From positions 356,637 to 420,636 of the forward strand of contig NZ_JAHBRW010000002.1 of the NCBI RefSeq assembly GCF_018398315.1: a stretch of DNA of 64,000 nucleotides, read 5' to 3'. Source of the DNA: Chelatococcus sp. YT9. GTDB lineage: Bacteria; Pseudomonadota; Alphaproteobacteria; Rhizobiales; Beijerinckiaceae. A program made the position numbers and the translations under genes. The notes under the pieces were generated by a model. It saw only the letters and a list, made by a program, of their open reading frames with translations, was not told where the DNA came from and searched no databases. The first letter of the stretch is position 1, and each line of letters opens with the position of its first letter. Shown in pieces: positions 27,361 to 36,709 of the stretch.

Positions 27361-28971
27361 TTATGCAATCCTTTTTTCGCGGCGATCTCGCTCGCGCGCC
27401 GCGGCCGTGCGTTTCGCGGGATCACCGTAGCCGCCAGCTCCCGGCGTCACGATCTCCAGGATGTCACCCGGCTTCAGGTCCACCGCGCTGCGCGTGAAGC
27501 CCAACCGCTCGCCGTTCAGGGTGAAATATCCCGAGGCGCCCGGTTTGCCCCCCTTCAGCCCCCAGGGCTGCGAAGTCAGACGCGCGCCCATCACCTGGAC
27601 GCGGCAGATCTTCTCTGCACGGTAGACTCTGCGCAAACCCATGCCACCGATGAACTCACCCTCACCGCCTGACCCGTCGACCAGCTCATAACGCCGCAAG
27701 GTGATTGGATATTCGTTCTCCAGCGCCTCGACGGGAAGGTTCGAGGTGTTGGTCATGTGAACATGCACGCCATCGAGGCCGTCCTTGCTGGAGCGCGCGC
27801 CGAAGCCGCCGCCGATGGTCTCCAGATAGACCCACAGCGTGCCATCCTCACGCCGGCCATCGAAGCTCGCCACCGAAACGGCCCCGTTCGACGCGGCCGT
27901 GAGCCGCTCGGGCACAACCTTCGCCAACGCGCCGTGGATCAGGTCAACCACCCGCTGGCAAGCGGTAATGCGTCCATCCACTGCCGCAGGATGAGAGCAG
28001 CGCAGAAGCGTACCCTCCTCCGCATTGACCGTGATGGGGCGTGCAAGGCCGGCATTGGGCAGAACGGTCGGATCGACCACCGTCTTCACAGCATAGTAGA
28101 CGGTAGCGAGCAGCGCCGTATAGACCACGTTCAGACCGGCGCGGACCTGGGGCGGACTAACGAAATCCAGAATGATCTCATCGCCCCGCACCTCGATCGT
28201 CACCGAGAGATCGAGCGGAACCTCAAGGGATTCGCTGTCGAAAACGTCGGCGAATGTGTAAACCCCATCCGGAATCTGGGCGATGCCGGCGCGCATCTTG
28301 CGTTCGGCATAGTCCATCAGTTCCTGGCCGGCGGCGAGAACCGTTTCGACACCGTACTTGCGGCACAGCTCCTGCATCCGCAATACGCCGAGGCGGTTCG
28401 CGGCCACCTGGGCGCGCAGGTCCGACACGCGCTCATGGGGAACCTGGCAGTTCAGGAGGAAAAGGCGCTGGATGTCTTCCTGCAGCACGCCCTCACGATA
28501 CAGCCGGATCGGCGGAATGCGCAGGCCTTCCTGATAGATATGGGCATGGCCGCGGTCGGCGAAGTCCGAGTGATGGGCGGTGTTGATGGCCCAGGCCACC
28601 AGTTTGCTGTCCACGAAGATTGGCTCGGCGAGCACAATGTCCGGTAGATGAGTACCGCCTCCCTCATAGGCGTCGTTGCCCATGAAGATGTCACCGGGCT
28701 TGATGCTCGCTGGCTCGACATGCTTGAGAATATAGGGAATGAACCCGATGAAGCTGCCGAGGTGCATCGGGATATGCTCGGCTTGGCAGAGCATGCGACC
28801 ACTGGCATCGAAGAGCGCTGTCGAGCAGTCACGACGCTCCTTGATATTGGTCGAGTAGGAGGCGCGGACCAACGCCTCGCCCATTTCCTCGACGGTGGAG
28901 GCGAAAGCCGAGCTGATGACCTCGACGGTGATCGGGTTCAATCTGCCCGCGACATTCACATTGGCGTTCAT
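27361..28971 (-). CDS. hyuB: hydantoinase B/oxoprolinase family protein (HyuB)
   Basis: A 536-residue subunit of the ATP-dependent oxoprolinase/N-methylhydantoinase family. Visible family stretches are NPITVEVISSAFASTVEEMG, ERRDCSTALFDASGRML, GSFIGFIPYIL and the C-terminal TPGAGGYGDPAKR. It pairs with the HyuA subunit encoded five bases upstream. The complex opens lactam rings of 5-oxoproline, hydantoins or related compounds, or carboxylates ketones; the substrate here is unknown. Confidence 0.92.
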   Translation of the reverse strand: MNANVNVAGRLNPITVEVISSAFASTVEEMGEALVRASYSTNIKERRDCSTALFDASGRMLCQAEHIPMHLGSFIGFIPYILKHVEPASIKPGDIFMGNDAYEGGGTHLPDIVLAEPIFVDSKLVAWAINTAHHSDFADRGHAHIYQEGLRIPPIRLYREGVLQEDIQRLFLLNCQVPHERVSDLRAQVAANRLGVLRMQELCRKYGVETVLAAGQELMDYAERKMRAGIAQIPDGVYTFADVFDSESLEVPLDLSVTIEVRGDEIILDFVSPPQVRAGLNVVYTALLATVYYAVKTVVDPTVLPNAGLARPITVNAEEGTLLRCSHPAAVDGRITACQRVVDLIHGALAKVVPERLTAASNGAVSVASFDGRREDGTLWVYLETIGGGFGARSSKDGLDGVHVHMTNTSNLPVEALENEYPITLRRYELVDGSGGEGEFIGGMGLRRVYRAEKICRVQVMGARLTSQPWGLKGGKPGASGYFTLNGERLGFTRSAVDLKPGDILEIVTPGAGGYGDPAKRTAAARERDRREKRIA

Positions 28972-28976
28972 GGTGA

Positions 28977-31028
28977 TTACTTCGCCTCCAGAATGAGATT
29001 GAGGTAGGCATCGACAGTGGCCGTCTGGCCCGGCGGGACCACCGTGGTGGAGTCCATCTGGTCGATGATCGCCGGTCCTTCCACCACATTGCCCGCCCTC
29101 AGCAGGGCGCGATCGTAGAGCTTGGTTTCAACGAAATCGCGGACCTCGACCATCCATACCGGACGTGCGCCAGTGACGGCGTGGGCGCTATCGACGCCCT
29201 CGATCTCCTGGGGCTTGAACTCGGCTTTGGTCACGAGGCCGCTGGCGGCCATGCGGAATGTGACGAGCTGCATCGGTTCGCCCTCGGCGATGAAGCCATA
29301 CAGCTGGCGGTGGGCGGCGACGAAGCCCGCCTCGATCGCCTTGAATGTCTCGGCGGTTATCCGCCCCTCCGGCACCGGAACCGAGATCTCGTAGTTCTGG
29401 CCGGCATACCGCACGTCGACACTGCGCTCCAGCACACGCGCGCCAGCGTTTATCCGCTCAGTGTTGAACCAGGCCTCGGCTCGCTGAGCCAGATCGTCGT
29501 AGATCCCGGCGATATCCTGGGTGGTCGCTTGATCGAGACGGGTGAGGCTGGTGGCCGAGAAGTCGCTGCGCAGATCGGTCATCAGCAAACCCATGGCGCA
29601 CAGCACGCCTGGCGTACGGGGAATGAGGACGCGCGTCATGCCGAGCTCGCGCGCGAGCCGAGCCGCCTGAACCGGGCCAGCGCCGCCGAAAGCGACCAGC
29701 GTGTAGTCCCGCGGATCATAGCCGCGCTGCACGGAGATCACCCGGATCGCCTTCGCCATGTTGGCGATGACGATGTCGAGAATGCCATTGGCCGTTTCCA
29801 GCATCCCGAGGCCGAGGCGGTCAGCAAGCTTCTGGACCGCGTTCACGGAAAGCTGGCGGTCGATTTTCATTCGACCATTCAGCAGGTACTCGGGATTCTG
29901 GGTCTGCAGCACCACATTGGCATCTGTGACCGTCGGCTCCTCGTTTCCAAGCCCGTAACAGGCTGGGCCGGGGTTTGCGCCGGCTGAACGAGGCCCGACC
30001 TTCAGCAACCCCCCGTTGTCGACATAAGCGATCGATCCACCGCCAGCACCAACCGTGTGGATGTCGAGCATCGGCACCTTCAACGGATAGCCATGCACGA
30101 CCGACTCATTGACGATGCGGCAGCGGCCATTGGTCAAAAGCGCGACATCCGAGCTGGTGCCGCCCATGTCGAAGGTGATGAGGTCGGCGATGCCCGTCAT
30201 GGCGCCGATGGCCTGGGCCGCGACCACCCCCGTTGAGGGGCCGGAAAGGACGGTGCGTACGGGATTTTCTGCGGCGGTATCGAAGGCGATGACGCCACCA
30301 TTTGACTGCGTGAGCTGTGGCGGCACCTTGAGGCCAATCTCTTCCAGCTTGCGCTTGAGCGCACGCACGTAGCCCTGCATTACCGGGCCCAGATACGCGT
30401 TCACCACGGTTGTGGAGAGCCGCTCGAACTCGCGGAATTCCGGAGCGATAGCGGATGAAATAGCGGTAAAGGCCTCGGGGAATTCGTCGCGGATAATCGC
30501 TGCCGCGCGACGCTCATGGGCGTCATTGAGGAAGCTGTAAAGGAAAGAGACAGCAACGGACTTCACGCCTTGAGCCTTCAGCTCACGCACAGCCTCGCGG
30601 AAAGCATCCTCGTCCAACGCTTCCTCGACGCTTCCGTCCTGCGTCAGGCGCTCACGCACGCCCAGGCGCAAATCACGCGGCACCAGCGTTTCAGGCTTGT
30701 CTGCCTGTAAATCATAGAGGTCCGGACGCTTCTGACGGCCGATCTCCAGCAGATCACGGAAGCCATCGGTGGTGATGAGGCCGGTCTTCACACCGCGCCC
30801 CTGGATCAATGCATTGGTGGCGACCGTCGTGCCATGGCCAAGGAAGCTCAGTTCGGCAGCCGTCGCTTCGACGCGCTCCAGCCCCTCGGTGACGCCCTGA
30901 GTGATGCCGCGGGAGGGATCGTCAGGCGTGGATGAAACCTTCCAGATCGTCACTTCGCCAGTGATGTCATTGAAGAGGCAGACGTCCGTGAAGGTTCCGC
31001 CAGAATCTACGCCAATGCGCCAAGCCAT
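28977..31028 (-). CDS. hyuA: hydantoinase A/oxoprolinase family protein (HyuA)
   Basis: A 683-residue ATP-binding subunit with the N-terminal phosphate-binding motif MAWRIGVDSGGTFTDVCLF, the FLGHGTTVATNALIQGRG stretch, and an ITFDMGGTSSDVAL motif in the second actin-like half. I start at MAWRIG (31028), with AGGGAA upstream; an in-frame ATG at 31058 adds ten atypical residues. It is the first gene of the minus-strand hyuA-hyuB-iclR unit and diverges from a peptide-type ABC operon. Confidence 0.92.
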   Translation of the reverse strand: MAWRIGVDSGGTFTDVCLFNDITGEVTIWKVSSTPDDPSRGITQGVTEGLERVEATAAELSFLGHGTTVATNALIQGRGVKTGLITTDGFRDLLEIGRQKRPDLYDLQADKPETLVPRDLRLGVRERLTQDGSVEEALDEDAFREAVRELKAQGVKSVAVSFLYSFLNDAHERRAAAIIRDEFPEAFTAISSAIAPEFREFERLSTTVVNAYLGPVMQGYVRALKRKLEEIGLKVPPQLTQSNGGVIAFDTAAENPVRTVLSGPSTGVVAAQAIGAMTGIADLITFDMGGTSSDVALLTNGRCRIVNESVVHGYPLKVPMLDIHTVGAGGGSIAYVDNGGLLKVGPRSAGANPGPACYGLGNEEPTVTDANVVLQTQNPEYLLNGRMKIDRQLSVNAVQKLADRLGLGMLETANGILDIVIANMAKAIRVISVQRGYDPRDYTLVAFGGAGPVQAARLARELGMTRVLIPRTPGVLCAMGLLMTDLRSDFSATSLTRLDQATTQDIAGIYDDLAQRAEAWFNTERINAGARVLERSVDVRYAGQNYEISVPVPEGRITAETFKAIEAGFVAAHRQLYGFIAEGEPMQLVTFRMAASGLVTKAEFKPQEIEGVDSAHAVTGARPVWMVEVRDFVETKLYDRALLRAGNVVEGPAIIDQMDSTTVVPPGQTATVDAYLNLILEAK

Positions 31029-31452
31029 TGTGTTTCCCTGAAAATTGCCGGGCATCACACGGGGGCCATCACGATCATGCGATAGCTCCGGACCGCTTCA
31101 CGCGGCTCGCCCTGCCCCGCATCAAGGCTGTCTCGGATGGACTCGTCAATCTTATTCTTTATATCGGGACAATGAAATTTGTTATATTCCTATTATCAGA
31201 ATAGATACGCGAGGAATGTGAGTTCTCTCCCCCAAAGGCAGCGCATTCGACGCCTTTTATTCCAATTATTAGAATAACAGAAATATGTTGTATCAATAAA
31301 TGGAATTGGCTTGACCGCAACCCGCCCCGGTACGTAGTTTGGCCGCCCAGAGAGCCGCCCACGACATACCGATCGGACACGCAGCCAACGCTCTCACAGC
31401 ATCTGGCGCTGTTCCCAGCTCAAGCGGCAACCATCAACGGGAGATACGGGCC
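31029..31452. promoter_or_regulatory. divergent control region of hyuAB and peptide ABC operon, with twin operator
   Basis: This AT-rich 424-base gap separates the divergent hyuA and binding-protein genes. It contains two nearly identical inverted repeats, TATTCCTATTATCAGAATA at 31185-31203 and TATTCCAATTATTAGAATA at 31258-31276, identical at 17 of 19 positions and 73 bases apart, about seven helical turns. They probably bind the same regulator, most simply the IclR protein encoded at the end of the hyu operon. I see no gene here. Confidence 0.65.
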
Positions 31453-32979
31453 TTGCAGCTTTCCAGACGTCGTCTATTGCAATTGACTACCGTGGCGGGT
31501 GCCGCTTCGGTTCTCGGCGGCCGCTTCGCCTTCGCAAAGGAGCCGCAGGTTCTTCGTATCGGTCTTTCGACCTATCCCCCGCATTTCCGCCCATGGGTCA
31601 ACATCGGCTGGTCGGGGCATCTTCTGTTCTCACTGGTGAACCGCAGCCTTATCAACTACGACGAGCAGGGCAAACTCGTGGGCGAGTTGGTGGAGAGCTG
31701 GTCAGCCGTCAATCCCACCACATGGGAATTCAAGCTACGTGAGGCTAAATTCCACGACGGAAGCCCGGTCACTTCGGCTGACGTGAAGTGGAACTTCGAC
31801 GAGATCGCCAAGCCGAAATCCGGCGCCTATATGTTCGATGCGCTGAAGGTTATCAAGGCCTTTGAGACCGTCGATGAGCGGACATTCCGTCTGATCACCG
31901 AGGGACCCGTCGCCACGGTTCCGGCCCTCATGGCGTTCCCCTTCTTCACCATTCTCAAGGCCGAATCGACGGCGTCCGAGCCGCAGGGCATCGGCGCCGG
32001 CCCCTATCGCATCACCGCGGCTGAGAAGGGCGTGAGCATCGAGCTCAAGCCGAACGAGCATTACTTCAAGGGCCCGCCCCCGCTGAAAGGCATCATCGTC
32101 ACCCCTTATGCCGACGAAAGCGCCCGTGTCGCCGCAGTGACCGCCGGCGATGTCGATCTGGTGGACTACGTGCCGTGGTCGGCCATGGCCGCGATCGAGG
32201 CCAACCCGGCGCTGAAGCTGTTCAAGAAGGACGCCGGCCCCTTCATGTATCTGAGCTTCAATGGCAGCGGCCCATTCAAGGACGCGCGCCTGCGGCAGGC
32301 CGTGGCCTTCGGGCTGCGCCGGGATGAGTTCGTGAAGTCCGTGTTCTTCGGCTTCGGCGCCGAGATGCGTGGTCTGCCGCGTGCCGCCGGCACCCCATAC
32401 TATCACGAGGACCAGGCGACCTACTGGGGCTATGATCCCGACCGCGCCCGCGCCCTGTTGAAGGAAGCAGGCCATGAGAAGGGCTTCGAGGTCACGCTTC
32501 TGGCGACGTCGCAGTATTCCATGCATCGCGACATTGCCGTCCTGGTCCAGAGCCAATTGGCCGAGATTGGTATCAAGGTGAACCTGCAGCTGCCGGACTG
32601 GGCCACCCGTATCAGCTTGGGTAACAGGGGCGTAGGTGATTTCGCGGTGCAGGGAAATGCGCTCGACATCATCGATCCCGATGCCACGCGCTCCATCGTC
32701 GACCCGACACTGACGCCCACCTATCTGCGCAGCCGCAACTTCAAGGTCGAGGGTTTGCCGGAACTCTACGCGCAAGGCGTCCAAGAGCTCGACGAGGCGA
32801 AGCGCGTCGCGATCTACAAGCAAGCCGACCAGCTCGCGCTTGAAGGCACCGCGATCTGCGGGCTCGCCTATCGTGCCCAGGGCTACGCCACCAGCGCCGC
32901 GGTGCAGACCGTGCCGCTGCTCCCGGATCAGATCTCGGTCTATTCCGCGGTGAATTTCGACCGGATCGCTCTCGACTGA
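31453..32979 (+). CDS. ABC peptide-type substrate-binding protein (SBP_bac_5), Tat-exported
   Basis: A 508-residue family 5 solute-binding protein. I prefer the TTG at 31453: GGGAG lies ten bases upstream and it yields a Tat-type leader with SRRRLLQL near the N-terminus and a cleavage region at GGRFAFA. An ATG at 31339 in the same frame is possible but would put over 35 residues before the twin arginines. Mature features are TWEFKLREAKFHDGSPVTSADVKW (family motif, shown in part as FHDGSPVTSADV) and LRQAVAFGLRRDEF. Ligands of this family are peptides, opines, nickel or sugars. Confidence 0.85.
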   Translation: MQLSRRRLLQLTTVAGAASVLGGRFAFAKEPQVLRIGLSTYPPHFRPWVNIGWSGHLLFSLVNRSLINYDEQGKLVGELVESWSAVNPTTWEFKLREAKFHDGSPVTSADVKWNFDEIAKPKSGAYMFDALKVIKAFETVDERTFRLITEGPVATVPALMAFPFFTILKAESTASEPQGIGAGPYRITAAEKGVSIELKPNEHYFKGPPPLKGIIVTPYADESARVAAVTAGDVDLVDYVPWSAMAAIEANPALKLFKKDAGPFMYLSFNGSGPFKDARLRQAVAFGLRRDEFVKSVFFGFGAEMRGLPRAAGTPYYHEDQATYWGYDPDRARALLKEAGHEKGFEVTLLATSQYSMHRDIAVLVQSQLAEIGIKVNLQLPDWATRISLGNRGVGDFAVQGNALDIIDPDATRSIVDPTLTPTYLRSRNFKVEGLPELYAQGVQELDEAKRVAIYKQADQLALEGTAICGLAYRAQGYATSAAVQTVPLLPDQISVYSAVNFDRIALD

Positions 32980-33046
32980 GCCTCTGGGTGCGGGACCGGA
33001 CCTTTGCTGGCTCCCGCACCCGCTGTGACGAACGAAGGACTCCTGT

Positions 33047-33994
33047 ATGGGCTGGTTCATACGCCGCATTGCCCAAAGCATGGTGATGCTCTGGGTCGTG
33101 GTTTCCCTTGTTTTCCTGTCCATCAATATGGTGCCCGGCGACCCGGTGGAGTTGCTGCTGGCCCAGGACGGCGCATCGCCTGACCCGGCGACTGTGGAGA
33201 TGGTGCGCGATCAACTAGGCCTGAACCGCCCGCTGCACGAACAATACATCCAGAAAATCACCGATATCCTCCACCTTAACCTTGGCACGTCCATCGTTGA
33301 CGAAAGCTCGGTTGGCGCGGAAATCGCGCGTCGGCTGCCACGGACCCTCGAGTTGATCGCCGCCGCGGGCCTTCTCAGCCTCCTCATCGGGATCCCGACC
33401 GGCGTGCTGGCCGCCTTGCGGCCCAATGGTCTCTTCGGGCGCATCGCGACGTTCGCCGCCGGCACAGCGCAATCGATCCCGGTGTTCATTCTCGGTTCGC
33501 TCCTCGTGGTGGCCTTCGCCCAGTTGCTCGGCTGGCTGCCGGCCGGCGGCTTTGTTTCGTTTGAACGCGATCCCGGCAAGCACCTCATCCTCCTGATCAT
33601 GCCAGCGGCGACCATAGCCATCGGCCTCTCGGCTATTGTCTTCCGCATCACCCGCGCTTCGATGCTGGACGTCCTGCCCCTCGATTTCGTGCGCACGGCG
33701 CGCGCCAAGGGCGTGCCTGCCCGCCGCGTGCTGGTGCGCCACGCGTTGCGCAATGCGCTGATGCCGGTGATCACTGTGTTCGCCTTGCAGCTCGGCGGCC
33801 TTTTGGCTGGCACGGTGCTGGTGGAAACAGTCTTCAATTGGCCCGGCCTCTCGGGAATGCTGGTCACGGGCGTCAATACTCGTGACTATCCAGTCGTGAC
33901 CGGTGTTATCGTCGTCGTCGCCGCGTTCTATATTGGTCTCAATTTGCTTGTCGACATTGTCTACGGTCTGACCGATCCGAGGGTGCGCAGATGA
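33047..33994 (+). CDS. ABC peptide-type transporter permease (DppB-like)
   Basis: A 315-residue permease with a long periplasmic loop after the first span (MVPGDPVELLLAQDGASPDP) and about six membrane segments, as in DppB/OppB. The EAA region reads DFVRTARAKGVPARRVLVRH. It overlaps the next permease by four bases. It is part of a complete importer with binding protein, two permeases and a double ATPase. Confidence 0.93.
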   Translation: MGWFIRRIAQSMVMLWVVVSLVFLSINMVPGDPVELLLAQDGASPDPATVEMVRDQLGLNRPLHEQYIQKITDILHLNLGTSIVDESSVGAEIARRLPRTLELIAAAGLLSLLIGIPTGVLAALRPNGLFGRIATFAAGTAQSIPVFILGSLLVVAFAQLLGWLPAGGFVSFERDPGKHLILLIMPAATIAIGLSAIVFRITRASMLDVLPLDFVRTARAKGVPARRVLVRHALRNALMPVITVFALQLGGLLAGTVLVETVFNWPGLSGMLVTGVNTRDYPVVTGVIVVVAAFYIGLNLLVDIVYGLTDPRVRR

Positions 33995-34803
33995 GAAAGA
34001 TCTTCTCCAGCCCCTCCGCCGTTCTCCTCGCCATCGTCGTCATTGGCGCGCTGCTCGCCCCCGTGCTGCCGCTGCACGATCCCGTCGCCATGGACGTCAG
34101 CGCACGCTTCGCCCCGCCCTCGGCTAGCCATTGGCTCGGTCAGGACGAGTATGGCCGCGATCTTCTGGCGCGGCTCGTCTTCGCATTGCGCTCGGCCATT
34201 CTCATCTCGGGCAGCGCGGCGCTCATCGCCGCAGTCATCGGCGTCGCCATAGGTGTGGCGGCGGGCTATGCGCGCGGTTTTTCCGAGATGATCTCGCTGC
34301 GGATCATGGACGTCATCCTGTGCTTCCCGCCACTGCTTCTGGCGATGCTGGCCGCGACCTTCTATGGCGCGGGGCCGCAGATGCTGGTGCCGGTGCTCGC
34401 CCTGGTCTTCGTGCCGAGCTTCACCCGCGTCGCCCACGCGAGCGTGATGACCGTCCGGGCGCTGGATTATGTGGACGCGGTGAAGCTGATGGGCGCGCCG
34501 ACGAGTCGGATCCTGTGGCGGACCATCCTGCCCAACATTGCAGGCCCCCTCTTCGTACAATTCAGCTTCGTCGTGGCGATGTCGGTGGTCCTGGAATCCG
34601 GCCTGTCCTATCTCGGCCTCGGCGTGCTTCCGCCCGCGCCATCGCTTGGCATGATGGTTGGTGCTGCGCGCGCCACTTTTCTCGACGAGCCCTGGCTTCT
34701 CTTGGCGCCGAGTATCCTCCTGACATTGGTGATCCTTCTGCTCAATGCGTTCTGCGATCACCTGCGCCAGTTGCTCGATCCGCGCCGCAGCACCGGAAAC
34801 TGA
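33991..34803 (+). CDS. ABC peptide-type transporter permease (DppC-like)
   Basis: A 270-residue permease of the DppC/OppC family. The start motif HWLGQDEYGRDLLARLVF is diagnostic, and the EAA loop is DYVDAVKLMGAPTSRILWRT. Six membrane segments are visible. It pairs with the DppB-like subunit and is followed after 27 bases by the ATPase gene. Confidence 0.93.
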   Translation: MRKIFSSPSAVLLAIVVIGALLAPVLPLHDPVAMDVSARFAPPSASHWLGQDEYGRDLLARLVFALRSAILISGSAALIAAVIGVAIGVAAGYARGFSEMISLRIMDVILCFPPLLLAMLAATFYGAGPQMLVPVLALVFVPSFTRVAHASVMTVRALDYVDAVKLMGAPTSRILWRTILPNIAGPLFVQFSFVVAMSVVLESGLSYLGLGVLPPAPSLGMMVGAARATFLDEPWLLLAPSILLTLVILLLNAFCDHLRQLLDPRRSTGN

Positions 34804-34830
34804 GCGGGGCTCGCAGGAGAATTGACACAG

Positions 34831-36654
34831 ATGACCAATCCGGCCCCCGCGCTTCTTCAAGTTTGTGATCTGGCGGTTTCCTTCCGCTCCGGCGCGCAAT
34901 GGCGCAACGTGGTGCGCGACGTGAACTTCTCGGTCGCGGCCGGGGAAACGATCGCCATCGTCGGTGAATCGGGCTCCGGCAAGAGCGTGACCTCGATGGC
35001 GCTGACCCAGCTTCTGCCGCGCGACAGCGCGCGCATTTCCGGCCGGGTCCTGCTGCACGGGCAAGACCTTCTCCAGCTTGACGAACGCCAGATGGAGAAG
35101 GTGCGCGGCAACCGGATCTCGATGATCTTCCAGGAGCCGATGACCTCGCTCAACCCGGTGATGACCATCGGGGCGCAGATCGCCGAGGCCATCAGCGTGC
35201 ACCGCCCCGTCAGCGCCGCCGAGGCGCGGGCCGAGGCGCTGGCCATGATGGAGCGGGTGCATATTCCCTCGGCCCGCAGCCGCTATGACGATTTTCCGCA
35301 TCAGTTCTCCGGCGGCATGCGGCAGCGCGTGATGATCGCGACCGCTTTGGCCTGCAAGCCCGACCTGCTGATCGCCGATGAGCCGACCACCGCGCTGGAC
35401 GTGACCATCCAGGCGCAGGTCATCGACCTGATCAAGGAATTGCAGGCCGACACTGGCATGGGGGTGATCTTCATCACCCATGACATGGGCGTGGTGGCTG
35501 AAGTCGCGGATCGCACCCTGGTGATGTACCAGGGCGATGTGATCGAGACGGGGACCACCGCCCAGATCTTCGCCGATCCCAAGGAGACCTATACGCGCGC
35601 GCTTCTCTCGGCGGTCCCGAAACTCGGCTCGATGAGCGGCTCGTCGGTTCCGTTGCCATACCCGACCTACGACCTCGCCAGTGGCCTCATGATCGCGGCG
35701 CCCGCGCGGCCCGACACCCTGCGCCCGCAGGAGCCGCCGCTGCTCGACGTGACTAACGCAACCAAACGGTTCGACATGCGCAGCCCGTTCCTGAAGCGGA
35801 TCGTGGCGCGCGTTCATGCTGTCGAGGATGTCACGCTGACCTTGCGCCGGGGCGAGACCCTGTCGATCGTCGGCGAATCCGGCTGCGGCAAGTCTACCAC
35901 CGGCCGCCTCGTCACCGGACTTTATCCCTACGACAAGGGCAGCGTGAAGCTGAACGGGCGCGAGCTCACCACCATCCATCCGGCCGAGCGCGCCCGTGAC
36001 ATCCAGATGATCTTCCAGGATCCCTACGCCAGCCTCAATCCCCGGTTGCGGGTTGGCGAGGCCATCACGGAGCCGCTGCGCATCCACGGGCTCGCCACCC
36101 GTGAGGAGGAGGCCCGTATTGCCGAGCGCCTGTTGTTGCGTGTGGGCCTGCAGGCGGAGATGGCCAGCCGCTTCCCGCACGAATTCTCGGGCGGGCAGCG
36201 CCAACGCATCTGCGTGGCGCGCGCGTTGTCGATGAAACCCAAGATCATCGTGGCCGACGAGGCGGTTTCGGCGCTCGACGTGACAATGAAAACCCAGGTC
36301 GTCAACCTGATGATGGATCTCCAGCAGGAGATGGGCCTCGGTTTCCTGTTCATCAGCCATGACATGGCGGTGGTCGAGCGCATCAGTCACACGGTCGCCG
36401 TCATGTATCTGGGCGAGTTGGTGGAAGTCGGCCCCCGCGCCGAAATTTTCAGCAATCCACGTCATCCCTACACGCGACGCCTCCTGAGCGCGGTGCCGGT
36501 ACCCGACCCCGCGCGTCGCGGTCAGCGCAGCGCCCCACCCGTGCTGGAGCTCAACAGCCCCATCCGGCCGCGCGACTATCAGCCGCCGAAGCGCCGCTAC
36601 ATTGAGATCTCAGCAGGTCATTTCATGCAGGAGCCAGGACAGGAATGGCACTGA
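34831..36654 (+). CDS. ABC transporter ATP-binding protein, DppD-DppF fusion
   Basis: A 607-residue protein with two complete ATPase domains. The first has Walker A GESGSGKS at residues 45-52, the ABC signature FSGGMRQR and Walker [13 protein letters not shown]. The second has GESGCGKS, the signature FSGGQRQR and [12 protein letters not shown]. The ATG at 34831 has CAGGAGA ten bases upstream; a TTG at 34822 is too close to that site. The fused form of DppD and DppF is common in Rhizobiales. Between domains and at the end lie the oligopeptide-transporter C-terminal segments. Confidence 0.94.
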   Translation: MTNPAPALLQVCDLAVSFRSGAQWRNVVRDVNFSVAAGETIAIVGESGSGKSVTSMALTQLLPRDSARISGRVLLHGQDLLQLDERQMEKVRGNRISMIFQEPMTSLNPVMTIGAQIAEAISVHRPVSAAEARAEALAMMERVHIPSARSRYDDFPHQFSGGMRQRVMIATALACKPDLLIADEPTTALDVTIQAQVIDLIKELQADTGMGVIFITHDMGVVAEVADRTLVMYQGDVIETGTTAQIFADPKETYTRALLSAVPKLGSMSGSSVPLPYPTYDLASGLMIAAPARPDTLRPQEPPLLDVTNATKRFDMRSPFLKRIVARVHAVEDVTLTLRRGETLSIVGESGCGKSTTGRLVTGLYPYDKGSVKLNGRELTTIHPAERARDIQMIFQDPYASLNPRLRVGEAITEPLRIHGLATREEEARIAERLLLRVGLQAEMASRFPHEFSGGQRQRICVARALSMKPKIIVADEAVSALDVTMKTQVVNLMMDLQQEMGLGFLFISHDMAVVERISHTVAVMYLGELVEVGPRAEIFSNPRHPYTRRLLSAVPVPDPARRGQRSAPPVLELNSPIRPRDYQPPKRRYIEISAGHFMQEPGQEWH

Positions 36655-36709
36655 ACAGCAACTGCCAAGATCTGCCAACGACCCAGCACGACCTGAGCGA
36701 GATCTGAAC

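Noticed and set aside
31735-33126. 463-codon minus-strand frame
   Set aside because: Antisense to the family 5 binding protein and DppB; no start signal or motif support.
33961-36465. 834-codon open frame on the minus strand
   Set aside because: It is antisense to the DppC-like permease and the double ATPase, whose motifs are unmistakable. The translation is His/Arg/Asp-rich and repetitive, as expected for antisense reading of GC-rich coding DNA.
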